Shown: positions 9,040 to 17,850, counted from the stretch's first letter. The stretch is DNA of 64,000 bases from Rhodoferax sp. WC2427 (GCF_040822085.1 NZ_CP162006.1:62001-126000); one strand, 5' to 3'. The notes: generated by a model from the letters alone, not told the origin. A program made the numbers and translations.

Positions 9040-9057
9040 TGTGGAACCGGTTCCACA
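9040..9057. promoter_or_regulatory. LacI-family operator, perfect 18-bp palindrome
   Basis: TGTGGAACCGGTTCCACA is fully symmetric around the central CG, the usual shape of LacI/GalR operators. It lies 20 bases upstream of the lacI start codon at 9019, so it is the likely autoregulatory operator of the whole minus-strand operon. Confidence 0.8.
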
Positions 9058-9125
9058 ATGGATGCGCAATTTACCACCAGCGCCGGGGGGCCGTGCACTG
9101 CGGGAAACCCTAGGGGGCCGATTTT

Positions 9126-10016
9126 TTAAGCCGCTGCCCGCGCCTGGCTGCGCGCCGCCTCGGTGTGCCGCACCGGCGACAGGCCAAACAGGCGGCCATA
9201 TTCGCGGGTGAACTGGGGCACGCTCTCGTAGCCCACGGCAAAGGCGGCGCTGCTGGCGCTCGCGCCTTCCGCCAGCATCAGTCGGCGCGCCTCGACCAGG
9301 CGCAACTGCTTCTGGAATTGCAGCGGCGACAGCGAGGTCAGGCTGCGGAAATGCTGGTGGAAGGACGACGGGCTCATGCCCGCCACCGCCGCCAGCCGCT
9401 CCACCGGCAGGGTTTGCGCAAAGTCGGCCCGCAGCACGGCCACCGCCTTGGCCACCCGGGGCGCGTGGCCGCCCGGCCAGCCCAGGCGGCGGATGGCCGC
9501 GCCGTGCCGTCCGGCCAGCAGCCAGTAGTGCAGCTCGCGCACCACGGCCGCCTGCAGTACCGGCACGGCCGCCGGACGGTCCAGCAGGCGCAGCAACCGC
9601 AGGGCCGCATCGGCCACTTCGGCCTCGGTGGTGTCCACCCGCACGGGGGCATGGCGGCCCTCGGGTTCCGGGCCCATCTGCGCGGCCAGGTCGGCCACTA
9701 CCGCCAGGTCCAGCGCCAGCACCAGCGACAGGTAGGGCGCCGCGGCACTGGCCTGGGTGATCTGGTTGACGGTGGGCACGTCGGCGGTGATCAGCAGCGA
9801 GTCGCCCGCGCTGAACGCGAACGCCTGCGTGCCCGTGCTCACCTGCTTGCTGCCTTGCACCACCAGGCACAGCATGGGCTGCGCCACCGCGTGCATCAGC
9901 CCGCTGGGTTCGGTGGCGCGTGCGATGGCCAGACCGGGAACCGGCGTGGGGGACAGGCCGCTAGGGTGGGGGTGGGCTTCGGCGTAGCGGGCCACGGCGT
10001 TCAACAGGGTTGTCAT
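9126..10016 (-). CDS. AraC family transcriptional regulator
   Basis: 296 residues. The N-terminal half matches the AraC_N sensor type (VQGSKQVSTG, DSLLITADVP), and the C-terminal ~100 residues hold two helix-turn-helix motifs (VERLAAVAGMSPSSFHQHFR and AFAVGYESVPQFTREY). It is divergent from the SDR gene at 10149 with 132 bases between the starts. This AraC_N-plus-SDR arrangement is common, and the regulator probably activates that SDR. The gene end lies just after the lacI upstream region, tail to head. Confidence 0.9.
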   Translation of the reverse strand: MTTLLNAVARYAEAHPHPSGLSPTPVPGLAIARATEPSGLMHAVAQPMLCLVVQGSKQVSTGTQAFAFSAGDSLLITADVPTVNQITQASAAAPYLSLVLALDLAVVADLAAQMGPEPEGRHAPVRVDTTEAEVADAALRLLRLLDRPAAVPVLQAAVVRELHYWLLAGRHGAAIRRLGWPGGHAPRVAKAVAVLRADFAQTLPVERLAAVAGMSPSSFHQHFRSLTSLSPLQFQKQLRLVEARRLMLAEGASASSAAFAVGYESVPQFTREYGRLFGLSPVRHTEAARSQARAAA

Positions 10017-10148
10017 GGCCCGAGCCTACCCGGTTCCGGTGCAGTGCGGCCTGGTTTTGGAGAATCAGGCAAGCATCGCCGCGCAACAGGCAACCGTGCG
10101 CAGCCCCCATGCCAGACACTGCACAGGTCATTCCAAAGGAGCTTTACC

Positions 10149-10904
10149 ATGACCAAAATCACCCTCATCACCGGAGCCAGCCGCGGCCTGGGCCGCAACA
10201 CCGCCCTCAGCGTGGCCCGGCGCGGCGGCGATGTCATCGTCACCTACCATTCCCGCAGCGCCGACGCGCAGGCCGTGGTGGCCGAAGTGCAGGCACTGGG
10301 CCGCAAAGCCGTGGCGCTGCAACTCGACACCGGCGCGGTGGCTACTTTCCCGGCCTTTGCCGCGCAGCTGCGCAGCGCCCTGCACACCACCTGGCAGCGC
10401 GACAGCTTCGACCACCTGGTCAACAACGCGGGCCACGGCGAATTTGCCCCCTTTGCCAGCACCACCGAGGCGCAGTTTGACGGACTGGTCAACGTGCACC
10501 TCAAGGGCGTGTTCTTCCTCACGCAGGCCCTGCTGCCGCTGCTGGCCGATGGCGGGCGCATCGTCAACTTCTCCAGCGGGTTGACGCGCCTGAACTACCC
10601 CGGCTTTGCCGCCTACGCAGCCATGAAGGGCGCGGTCGAGGTGCTGACCGGCTACCTGGCCAAAGAGCTGGGCGCACGCGGCATTGCTGTCAACACCGTG
10701 GCCCCGGGTGCCATCGAGACCGACTTTGGCGGCGGTGCCGTGCGCGACAACGCCGCGATGAACCAGCACATCGCCCAGATCACCGCCCTGGGCCGGGTGG
10801 GCGTGCCCGACGACATCGGCCCCATGGTTGCCAGCCTGCTCAGTGAGGACAACCGCTGGGTCAACGCCCAGCGCATCGAGGTCTCGGGCGGGCAGGGAAT
10901 TTGA
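10149..10904 (+). CDS. Short-chain dehydrogenase/reductase
   Basis: 251 residues, classical SDR: TGASRGLG (residues 8-15), NNAGHGEF, Ser in NFSSG, and YAAMKGA for the Tyr-Lys pair. The C-terminal VSGGQGI is typical of 3-oxoacyl-ACP-reductase-like members. Start ATG 10149 with AAGGAG eight bases upstream; the long in-frame extension back to 9165 is the antisense shadow of the AraC gene. Probably a target of the divergent AraC regulator. Substrate unknown. Confidence 0.88.
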   Translation: MTKITLITGASRGLGRNTALSVARRGGDVIVTYHSRSADAQAVVAEVQALGRKAVALQLDTGAVATFPAFAAQLRSALHTTWQRDSFDHLVNNAGHGEFAPFASTTEAQFDGLVNVHLKGVFFLTQALLPLLADGGRIVNFSSGLTRLNYPGFAAYAAMKGAVEVLTGYLAKELGARGIAVNTVAPGAIETDFGGGAVRDNAAMNQHIAQITALGRVGVPDDIGPMVASLLSEDNRWVNAQRIEVSGGQGI

Positions 10905-10919
10905 CCCTGGCAGGACGTT

Positions 10920-10984
10920 TTGCTCTATTTTTTAAGTAAAAAAAGCATAGCTGCTTGCGCTCTCAAAATAAGCGCCAGCAGCCG
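10920..10984 (-). repeat. Two-hairpin intergenic repeat, copy 3
   Basis: Minus-strand copy: TGGCGCTTATTTTGAGAGCG then CAAGCAGCTATGC and a T/A-rich end closing with ATAGAGC. It starts 16 bases after the SDR stop. The remaining 225 bases to the next gene show no other recognisable element and should hold the promoter of the gene at 11211. Confidence 0.75.
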
Positions 10985-11210
10985 TTTTGGCATCTGAAAT
11001 TGAGCCCCCATGGGGAGCATCGTGGGGGGCCGCCGTGCCGATACGGCCACGGGCGCGGCACCGGCGCTGGGCAAGCTTCAGCGGCAAAATACGCCGGATA
11101 GGCCTGGAATACATGCCGTTTGGCACCACCTTGCTGCTGGGGGCTGCTCTGAACGCAGTCTCCGTCGCGGCCCCGTTCGCCTTCCTCCGTATACCTAGCC
11201 CCCCACACCG

Positions 11211-11765
11211 ATGCTCAGCTACTCCCAAAGATTACGCCACTGGCTGCGCGGCCTGGAGCCCAAGGTGCTGGCCCATTTGCACGGCCCCCTGCTGGAGCGG
11301 GCCCGGCCCTGGCTGGACCGGCACGACGTGTTCGACTTCAACCGCCGTCCGCTGGCCGTGGGTGTGGCGATCGGCATGTTTTGCGGCCTGATCCCCGGCC
11401 CGCTGCAGGTGCCTTCCACCTTTGTGCTGTGCGCCTGGCTGCGCGGCAACGCGATTGCGGGCGCGCTGGCCACCTGCTACACCAACCCGCTGACCATCGT
11501 GCCGCTGTACGTGCTGGCCTTCCAGCTCGGGCAGTGGGTGTTGCCCGGCACCTATGTGTTGCCGCCGCTGCCCAGCATGGACGCCGACTGGATGCAGGGC
11601 ATGCTGGACTGGGCACGGGCCATGGGCTGGCCCTTGCTGGTCGGCCTGCCGCTGATGGGCGCCACCTTCTCCGCCATCGCCTACGGGGCGCTGCAGGCCC
11701 TGTGGCTGACCCCGGCCATCAAACGCGCCTGGCAGCTGGCCATGCGGGCGCGGCGGCGCAAATAG
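11211..11765 (+). CDS. DUF2062 domain-containing membrane protein
   Basis: 184 residues. It matches DUF2062, with the conserved block VAIGMFCGLIPGPLQ and the segment CYTNPLTIVPLYVLAF. About three hydrophobic segments are seen (residues ~48-70, 80-105 and 140-170). Members are small inner-membrane proteins of unknown function, sometimes fused to glycosyltransferases. It stands alone between an SDR and a HipA-like kinase. The ATG at 11211 fits the usual N-terminus (LRHWL, LHGPLL) of the family. Confidence 0.85.
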   Translation: MLSYSQRLRHWLRGLEPKVLAHLHGPLLERARPWLDRHDVFDFNRRPLAVGVAIGMFCGLIPGPLQVPSTFVLCAWLRGNAIAGALATCYTNPLTIVPLYVLAFQLGQWVLPGTYVLPPLPSMDADWMQGMLDWARAMGWPLLVGLPLMGATFSAIAYGALQALWLTPAIKRAWQLAMRARRRK

Positions 11766-11831
11766 ACGCACGCTAAAGTATCTATTCATAAATTTGGTTA
11801 ACCCATTGAATATATTGAGAATATTTTATAA

Positions 11832-11855
11832 TTTATCTATTCATCCATAGATAAA
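11832..11855. promoter_or_regulatory. Inverted repeat before the HipA-like gene
   Basis: TTTATCTAT and ATAGATAAA form perfect 9-bp arms around six bases, ending three bases before the ATG at 11859. The surroundings are strongly AT-rich, unlike the rest of the window. Because the downstream protein carries its own helix-turn-helix, this is a plausible autoregulatory site; it would also hide the ribosome binding region if it folded in RNA. Confidence 0.6.
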
Positions 11856-11858
11856 TCC

Positions 11859-13187
11859 ATGGCCACCCTCGCCCCCCAGATCCTGCAAACGCTGCGCCAG
11901 CGCGGCGGTGTCGCCACGGCGGCCGAACTGCAAGCCACCCTGGGCGTGAGCCAGCCCACGGTATCGCGGGCACTGGCGCCACTGCTGCAGTCCGGCCAGG
12001 TGCACAAGGTGGGTGCGGCGCGTTCGCAGCGCTACGTGCTGCCGCGCACGGTACGCGGCGTGGGCAGCAGCATCCCGGTGGTGCGCATCGACGCCAACGG
12101 CCAGCCCAGCCCATTTGCGCGCCTCACGCCGCTGGCCAGTGGCGCCGTGTGGGTGGACGAGGCCGATGGCCTGAGCAAACGCTTTGACGGCCTGCCCTGG
12201 TTTCTGGACGACATGCGCCCGCAAGGCTTCATGGGCCGCACCTTTGCGCATGCCCACCCCGAGCTGCAGCTGCTGCCCGACCCGCGCTTCTGGAGCGACG
12301 ACGACGTGCTGCGCGCCCTGGCCCTGTGCGGCGACGACCTGCCCGGCAACCTGGTGGTGGGCGAGGCCGCGTTCCAACGCTTCCACACCCTGCCCGGGCG
12401 TGCGTCCCAGGCCGCATCGCCCGCCGACTACCCGGCCCTGGCCGAACAGGCCATGCAGGGCACGCTGTCGGGCTCGTCCGCAGGCGGCGAACAGCCCAAG
12501 TTCTGCACGCGCACCGCGGGTCGCCACGTGATCGTCAAGTTCTCACCCGCAGGCGACGCCCCCACCGACCAGCGCACCCGCGACCTGCTGGTCTGCGAGC
12601 ACCTGGCGCTGCAAACCCTGGCCCAGGCCGGTGTGCCCGCGGCCAAGACGCAGATCTTTACCGGCGCAGGCCGGGTGTTTCTGGAAGCCGAGCGCTTCGA
12701 CCGCACCGCAAAAGGCCCGAATAATCAACACGGCCAGGGCCGCATCGGCATGGTCTCGCTGATGGTCTACGACGCGGAATACGTGGGCGCCATGGACAAC
12801 TGGGCCTTCACTGCCGAGCGCATGCAGGCCCGCGGCCTGCTCACCCCCGCCGACGCCCAGCACCTGCGCTTTCTGGAAGCCTTCGGCGTGCTCATCGCCA
12901 ACACCGACCGGCACTACGGCAACATCTCGCTGCTGCTGGACGACGACGACTGGGCCCTCTCGCCCACCTACGACATGCTGCCCATGCTCTACGCCCCGGT
13001 GGGCGGCGAGCTGGTGGCGCGGGATTTTGCAGCAGGCCGGTTGCAGCCCACCACGGCCACGCTGCCGGAGTGGGACCGGGCGAAAAAACTGGCGGCAGTG
13101 TTCTGGGCGGCGGCAGCAGGCGATGCCCGCATCTCGGACGGGTTCCGGGCGGTTGCGGCGGGGAATTTGAAGGAAATCGGGGGCTAG
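11859..13187 (+). CDS. HipA-like serine/threonine kinase with N-terminal HTH (YjjJ-type)
   Basis: 442 residues. Residues 1-60 form a winged helix (LGVSQPTVSRALAPLLQ), which in classical HipBA systems is a separate HipB protein. The kinase part has GSSAGGEQPKF (205-215), the ATP Lys in VIVKFSP (227), the catalytic loop NTDRHYGN (D350, H352, N355) and YDMLPM (371-376). This layout matches E. coli YjjJ, a solo HipA-like protein. HipA kinases phosphorylate glutamyl-tRNA synthetase; the target here is unknown. No hipB gene is adjacent. A hairpin repeat provides the stop codon. A second protein of this type is at 60797-62101. Confidence 0.85.
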   Translation: MATLAPQILQTLRQRGGVATAAELQATLGVSQPTVSRALAPLLQSGQVHKVGAARSQRYVLPRTVRGVGSSIPVVRIDANGQPSPFARLTPLASGAVWVDEADGLSKRFDGLPWFLDDMRPQGFMGRTFAHAHPELQLLPDPRFWSDDDVLRALALCGDDLPGNLVVGEAAFQRFHTLPGRASQAASPADYPALAEQAMQGTLSGSSAGGEQPKFCTRTAGRHVIVKFSPAGDAPTDQRTRDLLVCEHLALQTLAQAGVPAAKTQIFTGAGRVFLEAERFDRTAKGPNNQHGQGRIGMVSLMVYDAEYVGAMDNWAFTAERMQARGLLTPADAQHLRFLEAFGVLIANTDRHYGNISLLLDDDDWALSPTYDMLPMLYAPVGGELVARDFAAGRLQPTTATLPEWDRAKKLAAVFWAAAAGDARISDGFRAVAAGNLKEIGG

Positions 13188-13227
13188 CGCTTATGGAGTG
13201 GGCGTGAGCAGCTACGGTTTAGGTAGC
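13183..13227 (+). repeat. Two-hairpin intergenic repeat, copy 4
   Basis: CTAGCGCTTATGGAGTGGGC continues as GTGAGCAGCTACGGTTTAGG and TAGC. The TAG in its first bases (13185-13187) is the stop codon of the HipA-like gene. The distal stem GCTAC/GTAGC is intact and the first stem is weak. Confidence 0.75.
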
Positions 13228-13301
13228 ACTCCGCACCCAGCTTTTGGTACCGGGTGGCAGCGGCGGCGGCGGTGTCGGCCCAGCGCGCCAACAACCAGAC
13301 G

Positions 13302-13326
13302 AAAAAAAGCCCCGCTTGGCGGGGCT
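13302..13326 (-). terminator. Rho-independent terminator of the PEP-CTERM gene
   Basis: On the minus strand AGCCCCGC CAA GCGGGGCT is followed by seven T. It lies 20 bases beyond the stop codon of the gene at 13346 and is a textbook intrinsic terminator. Confidence 0.9.
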
Positions 13327-13345
13327 CTTCAAAGGAAACAAGGGT

Positions 13346-13864
13346 TTAAATCTTGCGGCGGCGGGCAGCGGCCAAGCCAGCCAGTGCCAAACCTACTAAG
13401 GCCAATGAGCTAGGTTCAGGCACTTCTTGCTTCACCTCAACAATGCCAGCAATACTCATGTCCCAGAGATCGTTCCAAGCACCGTTAGGGTATGCATTCA
13501 GATTGACATAGTCTTCACCACCTACTCCAGAATTATTCGGCTCGGCCGGCGCCCAGTTCGTGTAGGTCACAGCTTCGCCGCTTGCCCAAGCCCATGTACC
13601 TTCAACGGCCGCATCGTTCAAGCCAATCCAATACAAAGGAAGGTTCCCCAACACTCCCCCAAACACTCCCATGATTGCTGCCTGCTCTTCAGCACTGTTG
13701 ATGGTCACCAGATGACCGCCCATGGTGACTGCCTCGGCTTCAGCTTCATTCCAGTGAAGCGCGCCGGTGACGTAGTAGTCGCTACCTCCCCAAGAAAAAG
13801 CTGGAGTGGCTTGGGCCGTTGCTGATAGCACCAAGGTGAACAGCAAGGCAAATAATTTTTTCAC
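13346..13864 (-). CDS. PEP-CTERM sorted C-type-lectin-like protein
   Basis: 172 residues. Residues 1-19 are a signal peptide (MKKLFALLFTLVLSATAQA). Residues ~25-145 form a C-type-lectin-like domain (HWNEAEAEAVTMGGHLVTIN, YWIGLNDAAVEGTWAWASGE, NWAPAEPNN). The C-terminus is a PEP-CTERM signal: VPEPSSLALVGL, a hydrophobic helix, then RRRK. Such proteins are exported, recognised by an exosortase and usually linked to the outer surface or extracellular polysaccharide. No exosortase gene is in the window. Monocistronic with its own terminator; two small inverted repeats (CAGCAA/TTGCTG at 13881-13898 and CTTACA/TGTAAG at 13906-13919) lie in its upstream region. Confidence 0.88.
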   Translation of the reverse strand: MKKLFALLFTLVLSATAQATPAFSWGGSDYYVTGALHWNEAEAEAVTMGGHLVTINSAEEQAAIMGVFGGVLGNLPLYWIGLNDAAVEGTWAWASGEAVTYTNWAPAEPNNSGVGGEDYVNLNAYPNGAWNDLWDMSIAGIVEVKQEVPEPSSLALVGLALAGLAAARRRKI

Positions 13865-14045
13865 AGTTTCTTTCGGTTTACAGCAAAAAATGTTGCTGTT
13901 TGTTACTTACATCTGTAAGCAAGTTACAGGTTGAAATCGGAATATACATATAAATCATAGGGTTATAGAGTAGCCCAAGAGATGCGGGCGAGAAAGTGTA
14001 AAGAATGCCGACGCAGCCGTCCCAGGTTAAAACAGCTGGTCTGGT

Positions 14046-14322
14046 TCTGCCCAGGCCGACCGCGACGGCAACCTCAACGTCAGCAAGTTCAGCCTCAAAC
14101 GGCGGGGCACCTTCACCGCCAGGCGGCTGTCGCTGCAGACGCACTGCGGGCGTACACCTGTTCCGCGACATCCTGGCGCGGATGGAGCAGCCCCCAAAGC
14201 TGATCGACGCGCGCATTTTTGCCGGTGCCTCCATGGCGCTGCGCGAGACCCCGATGGCCGCGCGCCACCTGGTGCCCGCGCTGTTTGAAAATGCGGCGCA
14301 GGCCTTGGCGGGGCATGGCTAA
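14046..14322 (+). pseudogene. Remnant of an acyl-CoA:acetate/3-ketoacid CoA-transferase
   Basis: From 14046 one frame reads SAQADRDGNLNVSKFSLKRR, very like the DRxGNVNVSKFG signature of propionate/3-ketoacid CoA-transferases. From about 14155 a different frame reads FRDILARMEQPPKLIDARIF and runs to TAA at 14322, resembling the C-terminal end of the same enzymes. The two pieces are in different frames, much of the stretch between them in a real enzyme is missing, and there is no start codon or upstream domain. I read this as a decayed, internally deleted gene. The region 13865-14045 before it carries only the promoter side of the PEP-CTERM gene. Confidence 0.6.
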
Positions 14323-14360
14323 AAGACCTTCAAAGTTTTTTAAGGGTTTTAGTAGGTTTG

Positions 14361-14400
14361 CGCCCATCCCATGGGCGGGAGCAGCTACTTTTTAGATAGC
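14361..14400 (+). repeat. Two-hairpin intergenic repeat, copy 5 (partial)
   Basis: CGCCCATCCCATGGGCGGGA then GCAGCTACTTTTTAGATAGC. The first stem is here GCCCATCCCATGGGC, unlike the GCTTAT type but still paired. It separates the CoA-transferase remnant from the end of the lacI gene. Confidence 0.65.
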
Positions 14401-14411
14401 AGACACGCCGC

Positions 14412-15446
14412 TTATTTTCTGGGCGCTTTGGCCGCCCGCTTGCACACCGCCGTCGATGCCCGCACCACCAGCTCGGTGGGCAAGCTCACCTGTTGGGTCG
14501 CCACGTCCAGCCCGGCTATCAGCGCCAGCAGGGTGTTGGCAGCGGCGCGGCCCATTTCATTGATGGGTTGGCGCACGGTGGTCAGGCCGGGGTGGACCAG
14601 GGAGGCGGCTTCCAGGTCGTCAAAGCCTACCACCGAGATGTCTTGCGGCACCCGCAGGCCGGCGGTTTGCAGCACCGACATGGCGCCGAAGGCGCTGAGG
14701 TCGTTGGCGGCAAACAGGGCGGTGGGGCGCACGGCCAGCGCCAGCAACTGCTGCGCGGCCGTGCGGCCACTGCCCAGCGAGTAATCGCCCGGCAGCACCA
14801 GGGCCGGGTCGCGCTCCAGCCCGAGGATGGCGACCGCGTCGTCATAGGCGCGGTGCCGGTCGCGGGCCGAGTTCATGCGCTCGTCGCCGGTGATGAAGGC
14901 GATGCGCCGGTGGCCCAGCTCGGCCAGGTGCTGCATGGCGCTGCGCGCACCGCCGTAGCTGTCGGCGGCGATGGACGGGAATTCGGCGTGCGCGGTGTGC
15001 TGGTCGATGGTGACCACCGGTAGCTGGGCCGCGCTCAGCGATTCCACAAAACCAAACTGGTAGGGCAGGATGGCAATTACGCCATCGGTGAACTGCTGCA
15101 GCAATTGCAGCACGTTGTCGGTGGGCCGCTGGGCCCGGTCCAGCAGCGAGTAGATCAGCACCTCGTTGCCCGCTGCGGCCACGGCCTGCACCGCGCCCGA
15201 AACCAGCGAACTGGTGAAGGCATTGCCCAGGTCCGAAGCCAGCAAACCAATCACCCGGCTGCGCCCGCCAGAGAGCTTTTGCGCGCTGCGGTTGGCCACG
15301 TAGCCCATGTTCTGGGCCAGCTTGAGGATGGCGTCGCGGGTGCTGCGCGAGACACCGGGCTGGTCGTTCATCGCGCGCGATGCCGTCATGGTGGACACCC
15401 CCGCGGCGGTGGCGATCTCGGCCAGGGTCGGTGTGGTTTTGAGCAT
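14412..15446 (-). CDS. LacI family transcriptional regulator
   Basis: 344 residues from ATG 15446; a GTG at 15470 in the same frame would add eight residues, and neither start has a strong ribosome binding site. The HTH is LAEIATAAGVSTMTASRAMN near residues 8-27, followed by the hinge region (NRSAQKLSGGRS) and a sugar-sensing domain (LLASDLGNAF, VVGFDDLEAA). It is divergent from the sugar transporter operon starting at 15605, and a palindromic candidate operator lies between. It probably represses that operon until its sugar is present. Confidence 0.9.
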   Translation of the reverse strand: MLKTTPTLAEIATAAGVSTMTASRAMNDQPGVSRSTRDAILKLAQNMGYVANRSAQKLSGGRSRVIGLLASDLGNAFTSSLVSGAVQAVAAAGNEVLIYSLLDRAQRPTDNVLQLLQQFTDGVIAILPYQFGFVESLSAAQLPVVTIDQHTAHAEFPSIAADSYGGARSAMQHLAELGHRRIAFITGDERMNSARDRHRAYDDAVAILGLERDPALVLPGDYSLGSGRTAAQQLLALAVRPTALFAANDLSAFGAMSVLQTAGLRVPQDISVVGFDDLEAASLVHPGLTTVRQPINEMGRAAANTLLALIAGLDVATQQVSLPTELVVRASTAVCKRAAKAPRK

Positions 15447-15536
15447 GGAGGGCAGGGGCGGGCGGGTCACGGCAGGGTAAGAGGTGGCCCGATTATCAAC
15501 CGCACAACCCTAGGGTTTAGCCTGATTTTTAATTTT

Positions 15537-15556
15537 TAACGTTAGCGTTAACGTTA
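15537..15556. promoter_or_regulatory. Candidate LacI operator
   Basis: TAACGTTAGCGTTAACGTTA contains two overlapping short palindromes, TAACGTTA (15537-15544) and CGTTAACG (15546-15553). It lies between the divergent lacI and sugar ABC transporter genes, 48 bases before the transporter start. The CGTTAACG core is typical of LacI-family sites. Confidence 0.7.
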
Positions 15557-15604
15557 CGGCTCTCAACACAAGAACCATCCCCCTTTCCAACGAGGAGACA
15601 CACC

Positions 15605-16897
15605 ATGCAATCCGCCACGCTATTGAAGTTACTGAAAATGCCAGCGGCCGCCTGCGGCCTGGCCTGGGCCACCTGGGCCGCGCCGGTGCACGCCCAGGCC
15701 ACCGAAACCTTGACCGAATGGGACATCCAGGTCCAGCCGGTGCCGTCCAGGATCGTGGCGGAAGCCCAGGCCCGCTTTGAAAAGGCCAACCCGCAAGTGA
15801 AGGTGGTGCGCTCGGCCATCCTGAACGACCCGTACAAAACCAAGATCAAGATCGCCTTTGGTGCCAACGAGCCGCCCTGCGTGTTCTCCAGCTGGGGCGG
15901 TGGCCCGCTGCGCGAGTACGTGCGCGCCGGGCAGGTCACCGACCTGTCGCCCTACCTGGCCAAGGACGAGGCTTTCCGCGAGCGCTTCGTGGCCTCGTCG
16001 TTCGACACCGCCAAGACCGACGGCAAAACCTATGGCGTGCCGGCCGAGAACACCTCGCTGTTGGTCATCTACTACAACACCGAGCTGTTTGCCAAGCTCA
16101 AGCTGCAGCCGCCCAAGACCTGGCCCGAGCTGCTGCAGGCGGTGGAGACCTTGAAGGCCAACGGCGTGGCCCCGTTTGCGCTGGCCAACAAGTCCAAGTG
16201 GCCGGGTTCGATGTTCTACATGTACCTGGTGGACCGGATTGGCGGTGCCGAGGTGTTCCGCAAAGCGGCCGACCGCGCACCTGGCGGCAGCTTTGCCGAC
16301 CCGGCTTTTGTCGAGGCAGGCAAGCGGCTGCAGGAGCTGGTAAAGGCCGGGGCCTTTGCCCAGGGCTTCAACGGGCTGGACTACGACATCGGCAGCTCGC
16401 GCCGCCTGCTGTATTCGGGCAAGGCCGCCATGACGCTGATGGGCAGCTGGGAGGGCGCAACCATCAAGAACGAGAACCCCGAGTTCTCCAAAAAGCTGGA
16501 CTTCTTCGCCTTCCCCAGCCTGCCCGGCGGCAAGAGCGCCACCGGCGTGGTGGGCACCGTGGGCGACAACTTCTACAGCATCTCCAAGGCCTGCAAGCAA
16601 CCCGACCTGGCCTTTAACCTGATCAAGGCCATGGTGGATGACACCTCGGTGCAGGCGCGCCTGGCAGACAACCGCATCGTGCCGATCAAAGGCCTGAAAG
16701 TGACCGAGCCCAACCAGCAGCGTCTGATGGCCATGCTGGCCGACTCCAAGAGCGTGCAGCTCTGGTACGACCAGGATCTGCCGCCCAAGCTGGGCGAGCT
16801 GCACAAGGATCTGGTGCAGTCGCTGTTCGCGCTGTCGGTCACCCCCGAGGAAGCGGCCCAGAAGATGGAAACCGCGGCCAAGGCCGAGCTGCACTGA
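15605..16897 (+). CDS. Sugar ABC transporter substrate-binding protein
   Basis: 430 residues, extracellular solute-binding family 1 (CUT1 type). Residues 1-30 are a signal peptide ending VHAQA. The mature protein has the typical [43 protein letters not shown] and [13 protein letters not shown] segments. Start ATG 15605 with GAGGAG eight bases upstream. First gene of a plus-strand operon that continues through two permeases, an ATPase, GH3, dehydrogenase, ThuA and SDR. It delivers a sugar or oligosaccharide from the periplasm to the permeases; the sugar is unknown but probably a beta-glycoside given the GH3 gene. Confidence 0.93.
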   Translation: MQSATLLKLLKMPAAACGLAWATWAAPVHAQATETLTEWDIQVQPVPSRIVAEAQARFEKANPQVKVVRSAILNDPYKTKIKIAFGANEPPCVFSSWGGGPLREYVRAGQVTDLSPYLAKDEAFRERFVASSFDTAKTDGKTYGVPAENTSLLVIYYNTELFAKLKLQPPKTWPELLQAVETLKANGVAPFALANKSKWPGSMFYMYLVDRIGGAEVFRKAADRAPGGSFADPAFVEAGKRLQELVKAGAFAQGFNGLDYDIGSSRRLLYSGKAAMTLMGSWEGATIKNENPEFSKKLDFFAFPSLPGGKSATGVVGTVGDNFYSISKACKQPDLAFNLIKAMVDDTSVQARLADNRIVPIKGLKVTEPNQQRLMAMLADSKSVQLWYDQDLPPKLGELHKDLVQSLFALSVTPEEAAQKMETAAKAELH

Positions 16898-16923
16898 CCC
16901 GCGCAGCCGCCCAGGAGTCTGCC

Positions 16924-17850
16924 ATGACCAGTTCCTCGATCTCCCTGGCGTTGCCGGTTGCCCGGCGGCGCAGGCACCTGGCGGCCCGCTGGGCCCCGGT
17001 GTTCTTTCTGGCACCGTCGGTGGCGCTGCTGCTGCTGTTTTTGCTGTACCCGCTGCTGGAGAGCTTCCACCTGTCGCTGCTGAAATGGAACGGCCTGGGG
17101 GCCAACGGTATCTTCACCGGCACCGACAACTGGGTGCAGCTGCTGCACGACACAGTGTTCTGGCACGCGCTGGGCAACAACCTGCTGCTGGGCCTGATGT
17201 CGGTGCTGGTGCAGCTGCCCATCGCCATGGCCCTGGCGCTGATGTTGGACAAGGCCAGCCGCGGCTCGCGCATCTTGAAGATCCTGTACTTTCTGCCGCT
17301 GCTGTTCTCCAGCGTGGCGGTGGGGGTGGTGTTCAAGAACATCCTGGACCCCAACTTCGGTCCCATCAATGCCGGGCTGCACGCCCTGGGGCTGGACGCG
17401 CTGGCGCAGGACTGGCTGGGCGACAAGCGCTATGCCCTGGGCAGCGTAATTGCCGTCATCTGCTGGCAGAACGTGCCCTTCTACATGATCCTGTTTCTGG
17501 CCGGGCTGGCCTCTTTTCCGCCCGAGCTGCACGAGGCCGCCACGCTGGACCGGGCCACGCCCGCCACCATCTTCTGGCGCATCAAGATGCCGCACCTGCA
17601 GGGCACCATCCGCACCGCGGCCATGCTGTCGGTCATTGGCTCGCTGCGCTATTTCGACCTGATCTACGTAATGACCGGCGGCGGGCCCGACGGCTCTTCC
17701 GAGGTCATGGCCACCTACATGTACCGCACGGTATTTGCCTCGTTCCAGCTGGGCTACGGCAGCACCATTGCGTCTGCCATGTTCCTGGTGGTGACGCTGA
17801 TTGCCGGGTTCGGCATGCGCCTGACGCGGCGCTTTGAAACACAGGTGTGA
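16924..17850 (+). CDS. Sugar ABC transporter permease (MalF type)
   Basis: 308 residues, six membrane segments, and the permease signature [20 protein letters not shown] (EAA loop) that contacts the ATPase. It begins 27 bases after the binding-protein gene. The N-terminal cytoplasmic tail is Arg-rich, followed by TM1 at about residues 25-48. Pairs with the permease at 17852 as the heterodimeric channel of a CUT1 importer. Confidence 0.93.
   Translation: MTSSSISLALPVARRRRHLAARWAPVFFLAPSVALLLLFLLYPLLESFHLSLLKWNGLGANGIFTGTDNWVQLLHDTVFWHALGNNLLLGLMSVLVQLPIAMALALMLDKASRGSRILKILYFLPLLFSSVAVGVVFKNILDPNFGPINAGLHALGLDALAQDWLGDKRYALGSVIAVICWQNVPFYMILFLAGLASFPPELHEAATLDRATPATIFWRIKMPHLQGTIRTAAMLSVIGSLRYFDLIYVMTGGGPDGSSEVMATYMYRTVFASFQLGYGSTIASAMFLVVTLIAGFGMRLTRRFETQV

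Noticed and set aside
9165..10148. Plus-strand extension of the SDR gene back to 9165
   Set aside because: The extension is the antisense of the AraC gene. The SDR starts at 10149 behind a good ribosome binding site.
10963..11208. Small open frames in the gap before the DUF2062 gene
   Set aside because: Compositionally random in both strands, with no start signal.
11859..13187. Calling the first HipA-like protein a complete HipBA toxin-antitoxin system
   Set aside because: No separate HipB gene or second open frame precedes it; the HTH is within the same protein.
13198..13413. 71-codon open frame between the HipA-like and PEP-CTERM genes
   Set aside because: It crosses a hairpin repeat and the terminator of the PEP-CTERM gene, so it cannot be a gene.
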